Position numbers and translations under genes: made by a program. 25,379 bases of DNA from Dehalococcoidales bacterium (GTDB lineage: Bacteria; Chloroflexota; Dehalococcoidia; E44-bin15), in contig JAAXQM010000269.1 of the NCBI GenBank assembly GCA_012974295.1, positions 1-25,379 on the forward strand. The letters are read 5' to 3'. Below the pieces are notes generated by a model. It was not told the DNA's origin. It did no database searches and saw nothing but the letters and a program-made list of their open reading frames with translations. Every line of letters starts with the position of its first letter. The stretch's first letter is position 1. Below are positions 7,537-14,776 of this stretch, in pieces.

Positions 7537-8163
7537 CTACCTTGACTCCTGCCACAGGCGCTCGCTAGTGCTGTTCACTGTCTCATAGCCGAAGCCTCTT
7601 CTGATCAGAAAGCTGCCCAACTTTCGCTTAAAGGTTTCGCAGTCCTCTTTTATTAGGCTCCGACCCTTCTTCTGAGCTGCTCGATAGGCATATTCGTTGT
7701 CATCGATACCATCCAGTACCTCATCGATTACCTCGCTGTCTATCCCCTTGCGTGTTAGCTCCACCTTCAGAAGCCTCTTCCCGCGGGGGCTAAAATATTC
7801 CCGTTCCTCTATCCAGTACAACGCGAAGGCGGTATCATCTACCATTTGCCCTTCCCTGAGCCGCAGAATGACCCCTTCAATGATTTCCCTATCGAATCTT
7901 TGGCTGAGCCTGGTCCTGATCTCCGCTTCGCTTCGCGGGCGATAGCTTAGAAGGCGGATGGCAGCGTTATAGCACTTCCCGGAGATCTCAGTCAGTGCCA
8001 GTTCCTTTACCTCAGAATCGGAGAGTGTCTGCTCCAGGCAAAGACCACGCTTCACGACCATGTCTCTTTCTATGCTGAAGGCGAAGCTTCCATCCAGGTA
8101 AATACCTACCCGCTCACTACCCCGCCTCCTGTTTTGAGTTTTTATGGCAGTTATAGTCTTCAT
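7537..8163 (-). CDS. recX: Regulatory protein RecX
   Basis: RecX binds RecA filaments and limits recombinase activity. About 208 residues from ATG 8163 (MKTITAIKTQ...). Family features include YLDGSFAFSI, a first helical repeat SYRPRSEAEIRTRL, and later repeats around ALYWIEEREYFSPRGKRLLKVELTRKGI and FKRKLGSFLIRRGFGYE. An in-frame TTG at 8175 would add four residues, but it lies within the terminator stem, so ATG 8163 is preferred. No clear Shine-Dalgarno is visible. It follows recA directly with a terminator between them, so its level probably depends on read-through. Confidence 0.92.
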   Translation of the reverse strand: MKTITAIKTQNRRRGSERVGIYLDGSFAFSIERDMVVKRGLCLEQTLSDSEVKELALTEISGKCYNAAIRLLSYRPRSEAEIRTRLSQRFDREIIEGVILRLREGQMVDDTAFALYWIEEREYFSPRGKRLLKVELTRKGIDSEVIDEVLDGIDDNEYAYRAAQKKGRSLIKEDCETFKRKLGSFLIRRGFGYETVNSTSERLWQESR

Positions 8164-8173
8164 AAATAAACGC

Positions 8174-8207
8174 AAAAAGGCTGGACAGAAAAACTCCCAG
8201 CCTTTTT
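8174..8207 (-). terminator. Rho-independent terminator between recA and recX
   Basis: An 11-bp perfect stem (AAAAAGGCTGG at 8174-8184, CCAGCCTTTTT at 8197-8207) with a 12-nt loop follows the recA stop by about 23 nt. The minus-strand RNA ends in a U run after the GGCTGG/CCAGCC core. A-U pairs at both ends make it potentially bidirectional. It ends only about 11 nt before the recX ATG. Confidence 0.85.
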
Positions 8208-8230
8208 TACCTTGTGACCTTGGGCAAGCT

Positions 8231-9256
8231 TTATGATGCGGCCAAATCGCTATTGTCAGGGCTTTGAGAAGTGAAGACTACCGATCGAATCTGCTGTTCA
8301 ATCTCCTGGGCAACATCTTTATGCTCCACCAGGTAATCTTTGGCGTTCTCGCGTCCCTGACCCAGGCGGCTTTCGCCATAGGAATAGAAGGCACCCGATT
8401 TCTGCACCAACCCAATTCCTACCCCTAGATCGAGAAGGCAGCCTTCGCTACTTATCCCCGTATCGAACATAATATCAAACTCGGCTTTCTTGAAAGGAGG
8501 TGCGACCTTATTCTTAACAATCTTAGCCCTCACCCTGTTCCCTATCGCCTCATCTCCCTTTTTAATGGTTTCAATTCTTCTCAGATCAATCCTTACCGAG
8601 CTATAGAATTTCAATGCTCGACCCCCTGGGGTTACCTCGGGGTTTCCAAAGAAAACCCCCACCTTCTCCCGCAATTGGTTGATGAATATCACCGCGGTAT
8701 TTGACCTATGGATGGCAGCAGAAAGCTTTCTCAGCGCCTGGGACATCAAGCGAGCTTGAAGTCCCACATGGGCATCCCCCATATCCCCCTCAAGCTCTGC
8801 CCTGGGGACAAGTGCAGCCACGCTATCGATAACAACAACATCCACCGCCCCGCTTCTAACCAGTGCCTCTGTGATCTCCAGCGCTTGCTCCCCCGTGTCT
8901 GGCTGGGATATTAGTACGTCCTCAACTTTGACACCACAGTTGGCGGCATATCCAGGGTCCAGGGCATGCTCTACATCAATATAGGCTGCTGTGCCACCTT
9001 GATTCTGAGCCTGAGCGATGATATGAAGCGCCATGGTTGATTTTCCGCTCATCTCCGGCCCAAATATCTCAGTAACCCGACCCCTGGGAATACCCCCAAT
9101 ACCAAGTGCGAGATCCAGGGAAATGGCGCCTGTAGGGATGAAATCTATTGCTGTCCTGACCGAGTCCTCCCCCAGTCTCATAATCGAGCCTTTGCCAAAC
9201 TGCTTCTCGATCTGGCTCACCGCCAGCTCCAGGGCCTTTTCCTTTTCCGTATTCAT
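8231..9256 (-). CDS. recA: Recombinase RecA
   Basis: DNA-dependent ATPase that forms filaments on single-stranded DNA, drives homologous recombination and triggers LexA cleavage. 341 residues from ATG 9256. Visible motifs are the P-loop GPEMSGKST (about 66-74), VEHALD, the Walker B region VVVIDSVAALVP, L1 around ELEGDMGDAHVG, and L2 with INQLREKVGVFFGNPEVTPGG. The P-loop differs from the usual GPESSGKTT at two positions. An in-frame TTG at 9274 exists, but AAAGGA sits 6 nt from ATG 9256, so that start is preferred. It is led by its own promoter with a palindrome that may be an SOS operator, and followed by a terminator before recX. Confidence 0.98.
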   Translation of the reverse strand: MNTEKEKALELAVSQIEKQFGKGSIMRLGEDSVRTAIDFIPTGAISLDLALGIGGIPRGRVTEIFGPEMSGKSTMALHIIAQAQNQGGTAAYIDVEHALDPGYAANCGVKVEDVLISQPDTGEQALEITEALVRSGAVDVVVIDSVAALVPRAELEGDMGDAHVGLQARLMSQALRKLSAAIHRSNTAVIFINQLREKVGVFFGNPEVTPGGRALKFYSSVRIDLRRIETIKKGDEAIGNRVRAKIVKNKVAPPFKKAEFDIMFDTGISSEGCLLDLGVGIGLVQKSGAFYSYGESRLGQGRENAKDYLVEHKDVAQEIEQQIRSVVFTSQSPDNSDLAAS

Positions 9257-9288
9257 CTCGTCCTTTAGTGTCAAAGAGATACAATTGC

Positions 9289-9317
9289 ATCATAGCATAG
9301 CAACATTATTAAAACAA
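9289..9317 (-). promoter_or_regulatory. recA promoter
   Basis: On the minus strand TTGTTT (9317-9312), a 17-bp spacer and TATGAT (9294-9289) would start transcription near 9282, 26 nt before ATG 9256. An alternative TTGACA lies slightly upstream but has no -10 at proper spacing. The -35 is embedded in an inverted repeat. Confidence 0.55.
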
Positions 9318-9321
9318 TGTT
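9302..9321. promoter_or_regulatory. Palindrome over the recA -35: candidate SOS operator
   Basis: AACATT and AATGTT form an inverted repeat with an 8-bp centre covering the recA -35 region, where a repressor would block polymerase. It does not match the classic E. coli or Bacillus LexA boxes. LexA sites vary greatly among phyla, so the assignment is a hypothesis. Confidence 0.35.
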
Positions 9322-9383
9322 TTGTCAATATAAAATTAACGATTGGTCATTCTTATGTCAACTGGAGATGGGTCTACTGATTG

Positions 9384-9508
9384 ATACTGCTGAAATCGTC
9401 TCAATCCACCCCCTATATCCCCCAATCTTGGGGGACTTTCAAAGCTGGGAGACACCCCCAGGCCCCAAGCAGGAAGTATCCTGCACCTCATTTCCAGCGG
9501 TCTCTGAT
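9384..9508 (+). repeat. Intergenic inverted-repeat element, copy B (long form, 125 bp)
   Basis: Full-length copy. The terminal inverted repeat is GATACTGCTGAAAT at the left, and GAGACCGCTGGAAAT read inward from the right. Three hairpins lie in order: CCCCC-aatctt-GGGGG, CTGGGAG-aca-CCCCCAG with one disrupted pair, and GCAGGA-agta-TCCTGC. It lies between the recA promoter and the nadE stop codon. Flanking sequence shows an imperfect direct repeat (GGTCTaCTGATTgATA at 9371-9386 and GGTCTCTGATTATA from 9499), which could be a trace of insertion or chance. No ORF inside. Confidence 0.87.
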
Positions 9509-9533
9509 TATAGTACGCAACGCATAAACTGAT

Positions 9534-10256
9534 TTAGCTTGGAGGTATAGCTGGCAAGACCCTCTTATGGGAACTCCCTGTTATCCTGGCATCGATTTTC
9601 CTCTTAACCTCTTCCGCCGCATGACCTGTGAGGAGGTAACGGTCAAGTTCATCGTATGTTATTCCCATCTCCGCCTCATCGGTTTGCCCTACCCACAGGC
9701 CTGCCGAGGGAGGCTTCTGGATTATTTCTCTGGGGATATCCAGATAGACCGCCAACTCCTGAACCTGGTTTTTCACCAGATTGCCAAGAGGCAGGATATC
9801 CGCCGCACCATCGCCATATTTGGTGAAGTATCCGATAGATATCTCACTCCTATTGCCAGTTCCCACTACCAGATAGTGAAGCTGAGCTGCTGAGTAGTAA
9901 AGTGCGAGCATTCTCAGCCTAGGTTTCAGATTAGCTTCAGCCAGTTTACTATTAGCTGGCTCATAATTGCCTGAAGGTAGTACCTTTAACAGTGAGGAGA
10001 ACACCCCTTCCAGAGCGATAGTGTTAATGGGAATGCTGAATTTACTGGCAACCGCCTCCGCATGTTCGATATCGGTTTCGCTGCTCTGGCAGGGCATTAT
10101 CAGCGCCAGGGTGTTTTCGGGAAAGGCACGCTTGCAAAGTACTGCAACCACCGCGGAGTCGAGTCCACCGCTCAAGCCAAAGACTACGCCTCGACGCTTT
10201 GCTTGTGATACCTGCTCTTTAATCCACTCTATTAGTTTACTTGTTAGCTCTTCCAT
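9534..10256 (-). CDS. nadE: NAD+ synthase, ammonia-dependent type
   Basis: Converts deamido-NAD to NAD using ATP and ammonia, the last step of NAD synthesis. 240 residues, matching the short form without a glutaminase domain, so ammonia is the likely nitrogen source. The PP-loop SGGLDSA lies at about 29-35. Other family motifs are MPCQSS, NLKPRLRM, VVGTGNRSE, GYFTKYGDGAADILPLGNL, KPPSAGLW and the C-terminal SSHKR. ATG 10256 starts 25 nt downstream of the predicted transcription start. Its promoter overlaps that of the divergent ABC operon. Repeat copy B lies directly downstream. Confidence 0.96.
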   Translation of the reverse strand: MEELTSKLIEWIKEQVSQAKRRGVVFGLSGGLDSAVVAVLCKRAFPENTLALIMPCQSSETDIEHAEAVASKFSIPINTIALEGVFSSLLKVLPSGNYEPANSKLAEANLKPRLRMLALYYSAAQLHYLVVGTGNRSEISIGYFTKYGDGAADILPLGNLVKNQVQELAVYLDIPREIIQKPPSAGLWVGQTDEAEMGITYDELDRYLLTGHAAEEVKRKIDARITGSSHKRVLPAIPPS

Positions 10257-10266
10257 GCTACGGAAA

Positions 10267-10295
10267 TTGACGGCCTAGAATGCTTGAAGTATACT
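10267..10295 (+). promoter_or_regulatory. Promoter for the ABC exporter operon
   Basis: TTGACG (10267-10272), exactly 17 bp, TATACT (10290-10295). Transcription would begin near 10302. This rules out the upstream in-frame ATG at 10280 and points to ATG 10325 or 10331. The -10 is part of the palindrome AGTATACT, shared with the opposing nadE promoter. Confidence 0.6.
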
Positions 10296-10317
10296 CTGCT
10301 AATGGCTCTCAAGTCAA
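10288..10317 (-). promoter_or_regulatory. Promoter for nadE
   Basis: On the minus strand TTGACT (10317-10312), 18 bp, TATACT (10293-10288), with initiation near 10281 and a leader of about 25 nt. It uses the same AGTATACT palindrome (10288-10295) as its -10 as the plus-strand promoter does, so polymerase can occupy only one of them at a time. Confidence 0.6.
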
Positions 10318-10330
10318 AGAACGGATGCTA

Positions 10331-11503
10331 ATGGATACTGCCTTCATCATTATTGTCATTACTGCTATTATTCTCGCCGTAGTATTGCGTCTTATGGTGC
10401 GTTCCTTTAGACAGCGCCAGGAGGAGCGGGAGAAAAATGAATCCCTGGATAGAAGCGAAGAGGCACCCCCATTGGAGATGACCGCTCCCATGGCAGTGAG
10501 TACATCATCGGAGACAGAAACCCAACTCAAAGGGGTTGAAAAAGACCCTCTGTTAGAGAGCGCCACGCCAATAGCGGAAGTCTTCCCGTCAAAAGGGCAG
10601 AGTGTAGCTGCGAGAGAGGTTCAGGTCGAAATCTCCCATATCAGCAAATCATTTGGTGGCAATGCGGTGGTGAAGGATGTTTCCTTCACCCTTGAGCAGG
10701 GAGAGGTTTTCGGCCTTGTAGGACCCAATGGTGCAGGTAAGACCACTACCATAAGGATGCTCATGGATATTATTAAGCCAGACTCCGGGGAGATAAGGCT
10801 CTTCGGGCGATCCCTGGAGGAAGACATCAAGAACAGGATCGGCTATCTTCCCGAGGAGAGGGGACTGTATCGTAAGATGAGGGTCTCCGATTCCCTGATC
10901 TACCTGGCCAGCCTGAAAGATGTGGAAACAACGGTCGCCAAGGACCGGGCGGAGGAGCTTCTAAGACAGGTGGATATGTACCCCCACAAAGATAAAAAGA
11001 TAAACGAGCTGAGCCGCGGCATGGGGCAGATCATCCAGTTCCTGGTCACTATTGCCCATAATCCGGATTTGATTGTCCTGGATGAGCCATTTGCCGGTCT
11101 CGATCCGGTCAACAGGCAACTTTTAAAGATTATCGTCCTGGAGCTTAAAGAGCAAGGGAAGACGATCATCCTTAGTACACATATGATGAATGAGGTGGAG
11201 GAGATGTGCGACCGCATCCTGATGATAGACAGGGGGCACATGGTCCTCTATGGGAACCTGGCTGAGATTAAATGGCGCTACCGCAACAATTCCGTATTTG
11301 TAGAGTGCGATGGGGCCATAGGTGAGCTTGAAGGGGTAAGCGGGATGAAAGAGCATGGTAATTATGTGGAGTTATTCATAGATGATGAGACCCCCCCGCA
11401 GAAGATACTCAGTCAGCTAGTAGAGAGTAACATACAAGTAAACCGCTTCGAGGTCTCTACCCCATCGTTAAATGAGATCTTCCTTCAGGTTGTGAAGCGA
11501 TGA
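10331..11503 (+). CDS. ABC-2-type exporter ATP-binding protein with N-terminal membrane helix
   Basis: ATPase subunit that powers the adjacent permease, probably for export. About 390 residues from ATG 10331; ATG 10325 is two codons upstream, and ATG 10280 lies upstream of the inferred transcription start. Residues 4-24 form one hydrophobic helix. A basic then polar linker of about 70 residues follows, and the ABC domain starts near residue 97. Its motifs are Walker A GPNGAGKTTT, the Q-loop region LPEERGLY, signature LSRGMGQ, Walker B LIVLDEPFAGLD and the switch His in LSTHMM. A C-terminal DUF4162-like tail follows. Closest class is NatA. The membrane anchor is unusual, since such ATPases normally start directly at the ABC domain. 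The stop overlaps the permease start (ATGA). Substrate unknown. Confidence 0.92.
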   Translation: MDTAFIIIVITAIILAVVLRLMVRSFRQRQEEREKNESLDRSEEAPPLEMTAPMAVSTSSETETQLKGVEKDPLLESATPIAEVFPSKGQSVAAREVQVEISHISKSFGGNAVVKDVSFTLEQGEVFGLVGPNGAGKTTTIRMLMDIIKPDSGEIRLFGRSLEEDIKNRIGYLPEERGLYRKMRVSDSLIYLASLKDVETTVAKDRAEELLRQVDMYPHKDKKINELSRGMGQIIQFLVTIAHNPDLIVLDEPFAGLDPVNRQLLKIIVLELKEQGKTIILSTHMMNEVEEMCDRILMIDRGHMVLYGNLAEIKWRYRNNSVFVECDGAIGELEGVSGMKEHGNYVELFIDDETPPQKILSQLVESNIQVNRFEVSTPSLNEIFLQVVKR

Positions 11504-12720
11504 AAAAGACCGGGATTATCGCCAGGCACGAATTTATTACCACCATAAGGAGGATATCCTATATACTGCTCACCTTAAGCTTTCCCGTTTTGGGGCTCCT
11601 GGGAATGCTGGTCTATATGGGCGTGGCAAACTGGAGTGGTGATGGAGCTCCACCAGAAGAACTTAAGATTGGCTACGTTGACAGTACCGGCATGTTCAAT
11701 GACTATACTAATCCGGATGGCGCTGTTTTCATAATTTACGACACGAACGATGAGGCCACGGAAGCCCTGTTTACAGAGGAGCTCAACGAGTATTTTATCA
11801 TCCCTGAGGACTACGTCGAAACGGGATTAATCGCGAGATATACCACGGAGCGGGAACTGGAGCAGCCATGGGAGACCAGGAAACTAACGGAGGACTTTCT
11901 CATCGCTAATCTCCTTGACGGGAAGGTAAGCGGTGAAGTGCTGCTACGGGTGCAGTCCCCGATGCTATCAGTGTCCACTAGACTGGATCCGGAAACGGGA
12001 GAGATCATACCTGCGGAGAGCGAGCTTACTGCCTTTGCCATGCCTTACGTCTTTGCCCTACTATTTATGATGTCCCTGTTTTTCACCTCGGGATATTTGC
12101 TTCAGGGGGTCAGTGAGGAGAAGGAGAACAGACTCATTGAAATCCTGTTGTCCTCGGTCTCGGCAAGGCAACTGTTGACAGGAAAGGTGCTAGGGCTGGG
12201 TGCTGCCGGGCTGATACAAATCGTGATCTGGCTCATGTCTTCCGTGGTACTCCTCGCTATTGCCTCACTCTTTTTTTCTCTTCCGGAGGGGCTCAGTATA
12301 CCTGTAGGCCTTATCATCTTTGGCATCATTTATTTCATACTCGGGTACCTTCTCTTTGGCATTTTAATGGCGACTCTGGGATCCATCGGCTCTACTGCGA
12401 GGGAAAGCAGCCAATGGACAGGGATATTCGTTATGCCGGCAGTAGCCCCTTTAATACTCATTCCCCTTTTCATAGAGAACCCTGACCATATAATATTCAC
12501 TGTTTTCACCCTTTTCCCCTTGACTGCTCCAGTAGCGGCTATAATGAAGCTCAGCATAGGCGCAATGCCCGCCTGGGAGCTTGTGCTTAGCATCGCCATC
12601 CTTATCGCCTCGATTATCGGAGCCATGTGGCTGGCATCGAGAGTCTTCAGGACATTTCTGCTGATGTACGGCAAGCGGCCCAGCCTAAGGGAAATTCGCA
12701 AATACATCCGCGAGGGTTGA
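11500..12720 (+). CDS. ABC-2-type transporter permease (NatB-like)
   Basis: Membrane subunit of the exporter, 406 residues. One transmembrane helix lies at about 18-42. An extracytoplasmic domain of about 130 residues follows, and then six hydrophobic segments from about residue 178. The motif EEKENRLIEILLSSVSARQLLTGKVLG after the second helix is the hallmark cytoplasmic coupling region of ABC-2/NatB permeases. ATG overlaps the ATPase stop by 4 nt, so translation is coupled. Family members export sodium, drugs or peptides. Nothing here identifies the substrate, and no third component (sensor, peptide or binding protein) is adjacent. Confidence 0.93.
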   Translation: MKKTGIIARHEFITTIRRISYILLTLSFPVLGLLGMLVYMGVANWSGDGAPPEELKIGYVDSTGMFNDYTNPDGAVFIIYDTNDEATEALFTEELNEYFIIPEDYVETGLIARYTTERELEQPWETRKLTEDFLIANLLDGKVSGEVLLRVQSPMLSVSTRLDPETGEIIPAESELTAFAMPYVFALLFMMSLFFTSGYLLQGVSEEKENRLIEILLSSVSARQLLTGKVLGLGAAGLIQIVIWLMSSVVLLAIASLFFSLPEGLSIPVGLIIFGIIYFILGYLLFGILMATLGSIGSTARESSQWTGIFVMPAVAPLILIPLFIENPDHIIFTVFTLFPLTAPVAAIMKLSIGAMPAWELVLSIAILIASIIGAMWLASRVFRTFLLMYGKRPSLREIRKYIREG

Positions 12721-12892
12721 TCCGCTTTTTTCGCTCTTCTCTACAGCAAAACCTCAAGGTTAAATCTACGCTTATAATTATTATCCTTCCTTACACTTAG
12801 CATTGTCTTTTACAGTACTCACGACGATTGCAGGGGTCTTGTCGTACCCTCCAGCGAGAGTAACGTCGACTGTAGTAGTAGACAATGGTAGA

Positions 12893-14776
12893 ATGTTAGC
12901 AGTGACTGGAAGAAAAGAAGTGTATGAGGTTATCGTTATTGGAGCGGGACACGCCGGGTGCGAGGCTGCCCTGGCAGCAGCGAGGATGGGATCGAAAACG
13001 CTCCTGCTTACGATAAATCTTGATAATGTTGCCCTCATGCCCTGCAATCCCTCTATCGGCGGGCCGGCCAAGGGCCACCTGGTGCGGGAGATCGATGCCC
13101 TCGGTGGTGAGATGGCTCGCAACATTGACCGCACCTTCATCCAGATAAGGTTGCTCAATACAGGGAAGGGGCTCGCGGTTCAAGCACCGCGGGCTCAGGC
13201 GGATAAAAAACTCTACAGCCTCACCATGAAACATACCCTTGAGCGACAGGATAACCTTGATATTAAGCAATCGCTTGTTGATTATATTAGGGTCAATGGC
13301 GAGATATTGCAGGTGCAAACAGACATAGGTCGGGTATATGAGGGGAAGAGCGTGGTGCTTACCACAGGGACTTCCCTTGCCGGTCAAATAATTGTAGGGG
13401 ATAAACGGTTTTCAGCCGGGCGAGCCGGAGAGTTTCCAGCAGAAAGACTGTCTGCCAGTATGCGCTCCCTCGGATTTAATCTGGGACGGCTTAAAACGGG
13501 GACTCCCCCACGCATTGACGCCAGAACTATCGATTTTGAACAGTCCGTTATCCAGCCCGGCAGCGAAGTTCCACTTTATTTCAGTCTTCAGGGTGAGAAG
13601 GCGGAAGCTTGCAGCTTTCCCGAGCCAAACCCGATTTACCCACTTGTTCCTTCAACCTGGCGACCTCAGTTGCCATGCTATCTGGTTTATACCAATGAAA
13701 AAACACATGAGATCATAAGGGGAAACTTAGATCGTGCCCCCCTTTTTACCGGCCTTATCCACGGTGTAGGCCCCAGATATTGCCCATCTATTGAAGATAA
13801 AATCGTTAGATTTGCCCATAAGAATTCCCATCCCCTTTTTCTCGAGCCGGAGGGTTGGGAGACTAATGAGGTATATGTTCAGGGGGCAAACACCAGCCTT
13901 CCTGAGGATGTACAGCTTAATATGCTGCGCACCATACCGGCGCTCGAGCGCGTTGAGATGATGAGGGTGGGATATGCCATCGAATACGATTATGTGTTCC
14001 CCAACCAGCTCTCGGCTAGCCTGGAAACCAAGCTTGTTCCCGGTTTATTTCTTGCCGGTCAGATCAATGGCACCACAGGTTATGAGGAGGCGGCAGGGCA
14101 GGGGCTTATCGCTGGTATAAATGCCTCCCTCAAGGTAAAGGGAAAGTGTCCTATTTTAGTGCGGCGGGACCAGGGCTATATTGGAGTGATGATCGATGAC
14201 CTGGTGACCAGGGATCTTACCGAGCCCTACAGGCTATTTACTTCACGAGCGGAATATCGACTGCTGCTTCGGCAGGATAATGCCGACCTCAGGCTTACAC
14301 CCCTCGGCTATGATGTTGGGCTTGTCGAAAAGGAACGATACATGGAGGTGGAGAAGAAGCGTAGGGCCATTGCAGAGGAAATTAAAGGGCTGAAAAAGCG
14401 CTATATCAATCAGGCCGGTCGCAGTGTGAGCGCTCTGGAGTTTTTACGTCGCCCTGGTACGAGCTATCGAGAACTGGTTTCTCTAGGGATTGGTTCCGAT
14501 GGATTGAAAACCGATTCTGCCCAGCAGGTGGAGATCGAGACGAAATACGAGGGCTATATTAAGAAACAGGAGGGTGAGGTGACTCGTATGGCAAGGCTGG
14601 AGGCAAGGCATATTCCCAGTGGATTTGATTACGGTGGTATCGCTGGCCTGCGCAATGAGGCGAGGCATAAGCTGATACAGCTTCAGCCTATGACTCTGGG
14701 ACAAGCTTCCCGCATCGATGGCGTTACCCCGGCTGATGTATCGATCTTAATGGTACATTTGGAGAGAAGACGGTAA
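12893..14776 (+). CDS. mnmG: tRNA uridine-5-carboxymethylaminomethyl synthesis enzyme MnmG (GidA)
   Basis: FAD enzyme that with MnmE modifies the wobble uridine (U34) of certain tRNAs. About 627 residues, matching the family's usual 620-640. The N-terminal Rossmann motif VIVIGAGHAGCEAALAAARMG binds FAD. Further signatures are PCNPSIGGPAKGHLVREIDALGG, KTGTPPRID, GPRYCPSIEDKIVRF, GQINGTTGYEEAAGQGL and PYRLFTSRAEYRLLLRQDNAD. The start is uncertain. The frame opens at a TTG 12803, and ATG 12893 has no clear ribosome site. GTG 12902 would give MTGRKEVYEVIVIGAG and lies 7 nt after a TAGAAT with a weak TCGACT -35, which suggests a leaderless start. The stop overlaps the next start (TAATG). MnmE is not in this window. 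Confidence 0.96.
   Translation: MLAVTGRKEVYEVIVIGAGHAGCEAALAAARMGSKTLLLTINLDNVALMPCNPSIGGPAKGHLVREIDALGGEMARNIDRTFIQIRLLNTGKGLAVQAPRAQADKKLYSLTMKHTLERQDNLDIKQSLVDYIRVNGEILQVQTDIGRVYEGKSVVLTTGTSLAGQIIVGDKRFSAGRAGEFPAERLSASMRSLGFNLGRLKTGTPPRIDARTIDFEQSVIQPGSEVPLYFSLQGEKAEACSFPEPNPIYPLVPSTWRPQLPCYLVYTNEKTHEIIRGNLDRAPLFTGLIHGVGPRYCPSIEDKIVRFAHKNSHPLFLEPEGWETNEVYVQGANTSLPEDVQLNMLRTIPALERVEMMRVGYAIEYDYVFPNQLSASLETKLVPGLFLAGQINGTTGYEEAAGQGLIAGINASLKVKGKCPILVRRDQGYIGVMIDDLVTRDLTEPYRLFTSRAEYRLLLRQDNADLRLTPLGYDVGLVEKERYMEVEKKRRAIAEEIKGLKKRYINQAGRSVSALEFLRRPGTSYRELVSLGIGSDGLKTDSAQQVEIETKYEGYIKKQEGEVTRMARLEARHIPSGFDYGGIAGLRNEARHKLIQLQPMTLGQASRIDGVTPADVSILMVHLERRR

Noticed and set aside
8175..8175. recX start at TTG 8175
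   Set aside because: It lies inside the terminator stem; ATG 8163 gives the usual RecX N-terminus.
9384..9508. Repeat elements considered as a CRISPR array or as simple rho-independent terminators
   Set aside because: Copies are about 7 and 13 kb apart and not regularly spaced, so not CRISPR. The G5/C5 stems are not followed by a T tract, and conserved terminal inverted repeats are not expected of terminators.
10280..10330. ABC ATPase starting at ATG 10280
   Set aside because: The -10 box TATACT at 10290-10295 lies downstream of this ATG, so it would not be in the transcript from the only good promoter.
12721..12892. Riboswitch or structured leader before mnmG
   Set aside because: Only short, weak inverted repeats (such as ACGAC/GTCGT) are visible and no known riboswitch core is recognised.
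12896..13387. 163-codon open frame on the minus strand
   Set aside because: Lies wholly within mnmG, opposite its FAD-binding region. No domain signature; shadow of codon bias.
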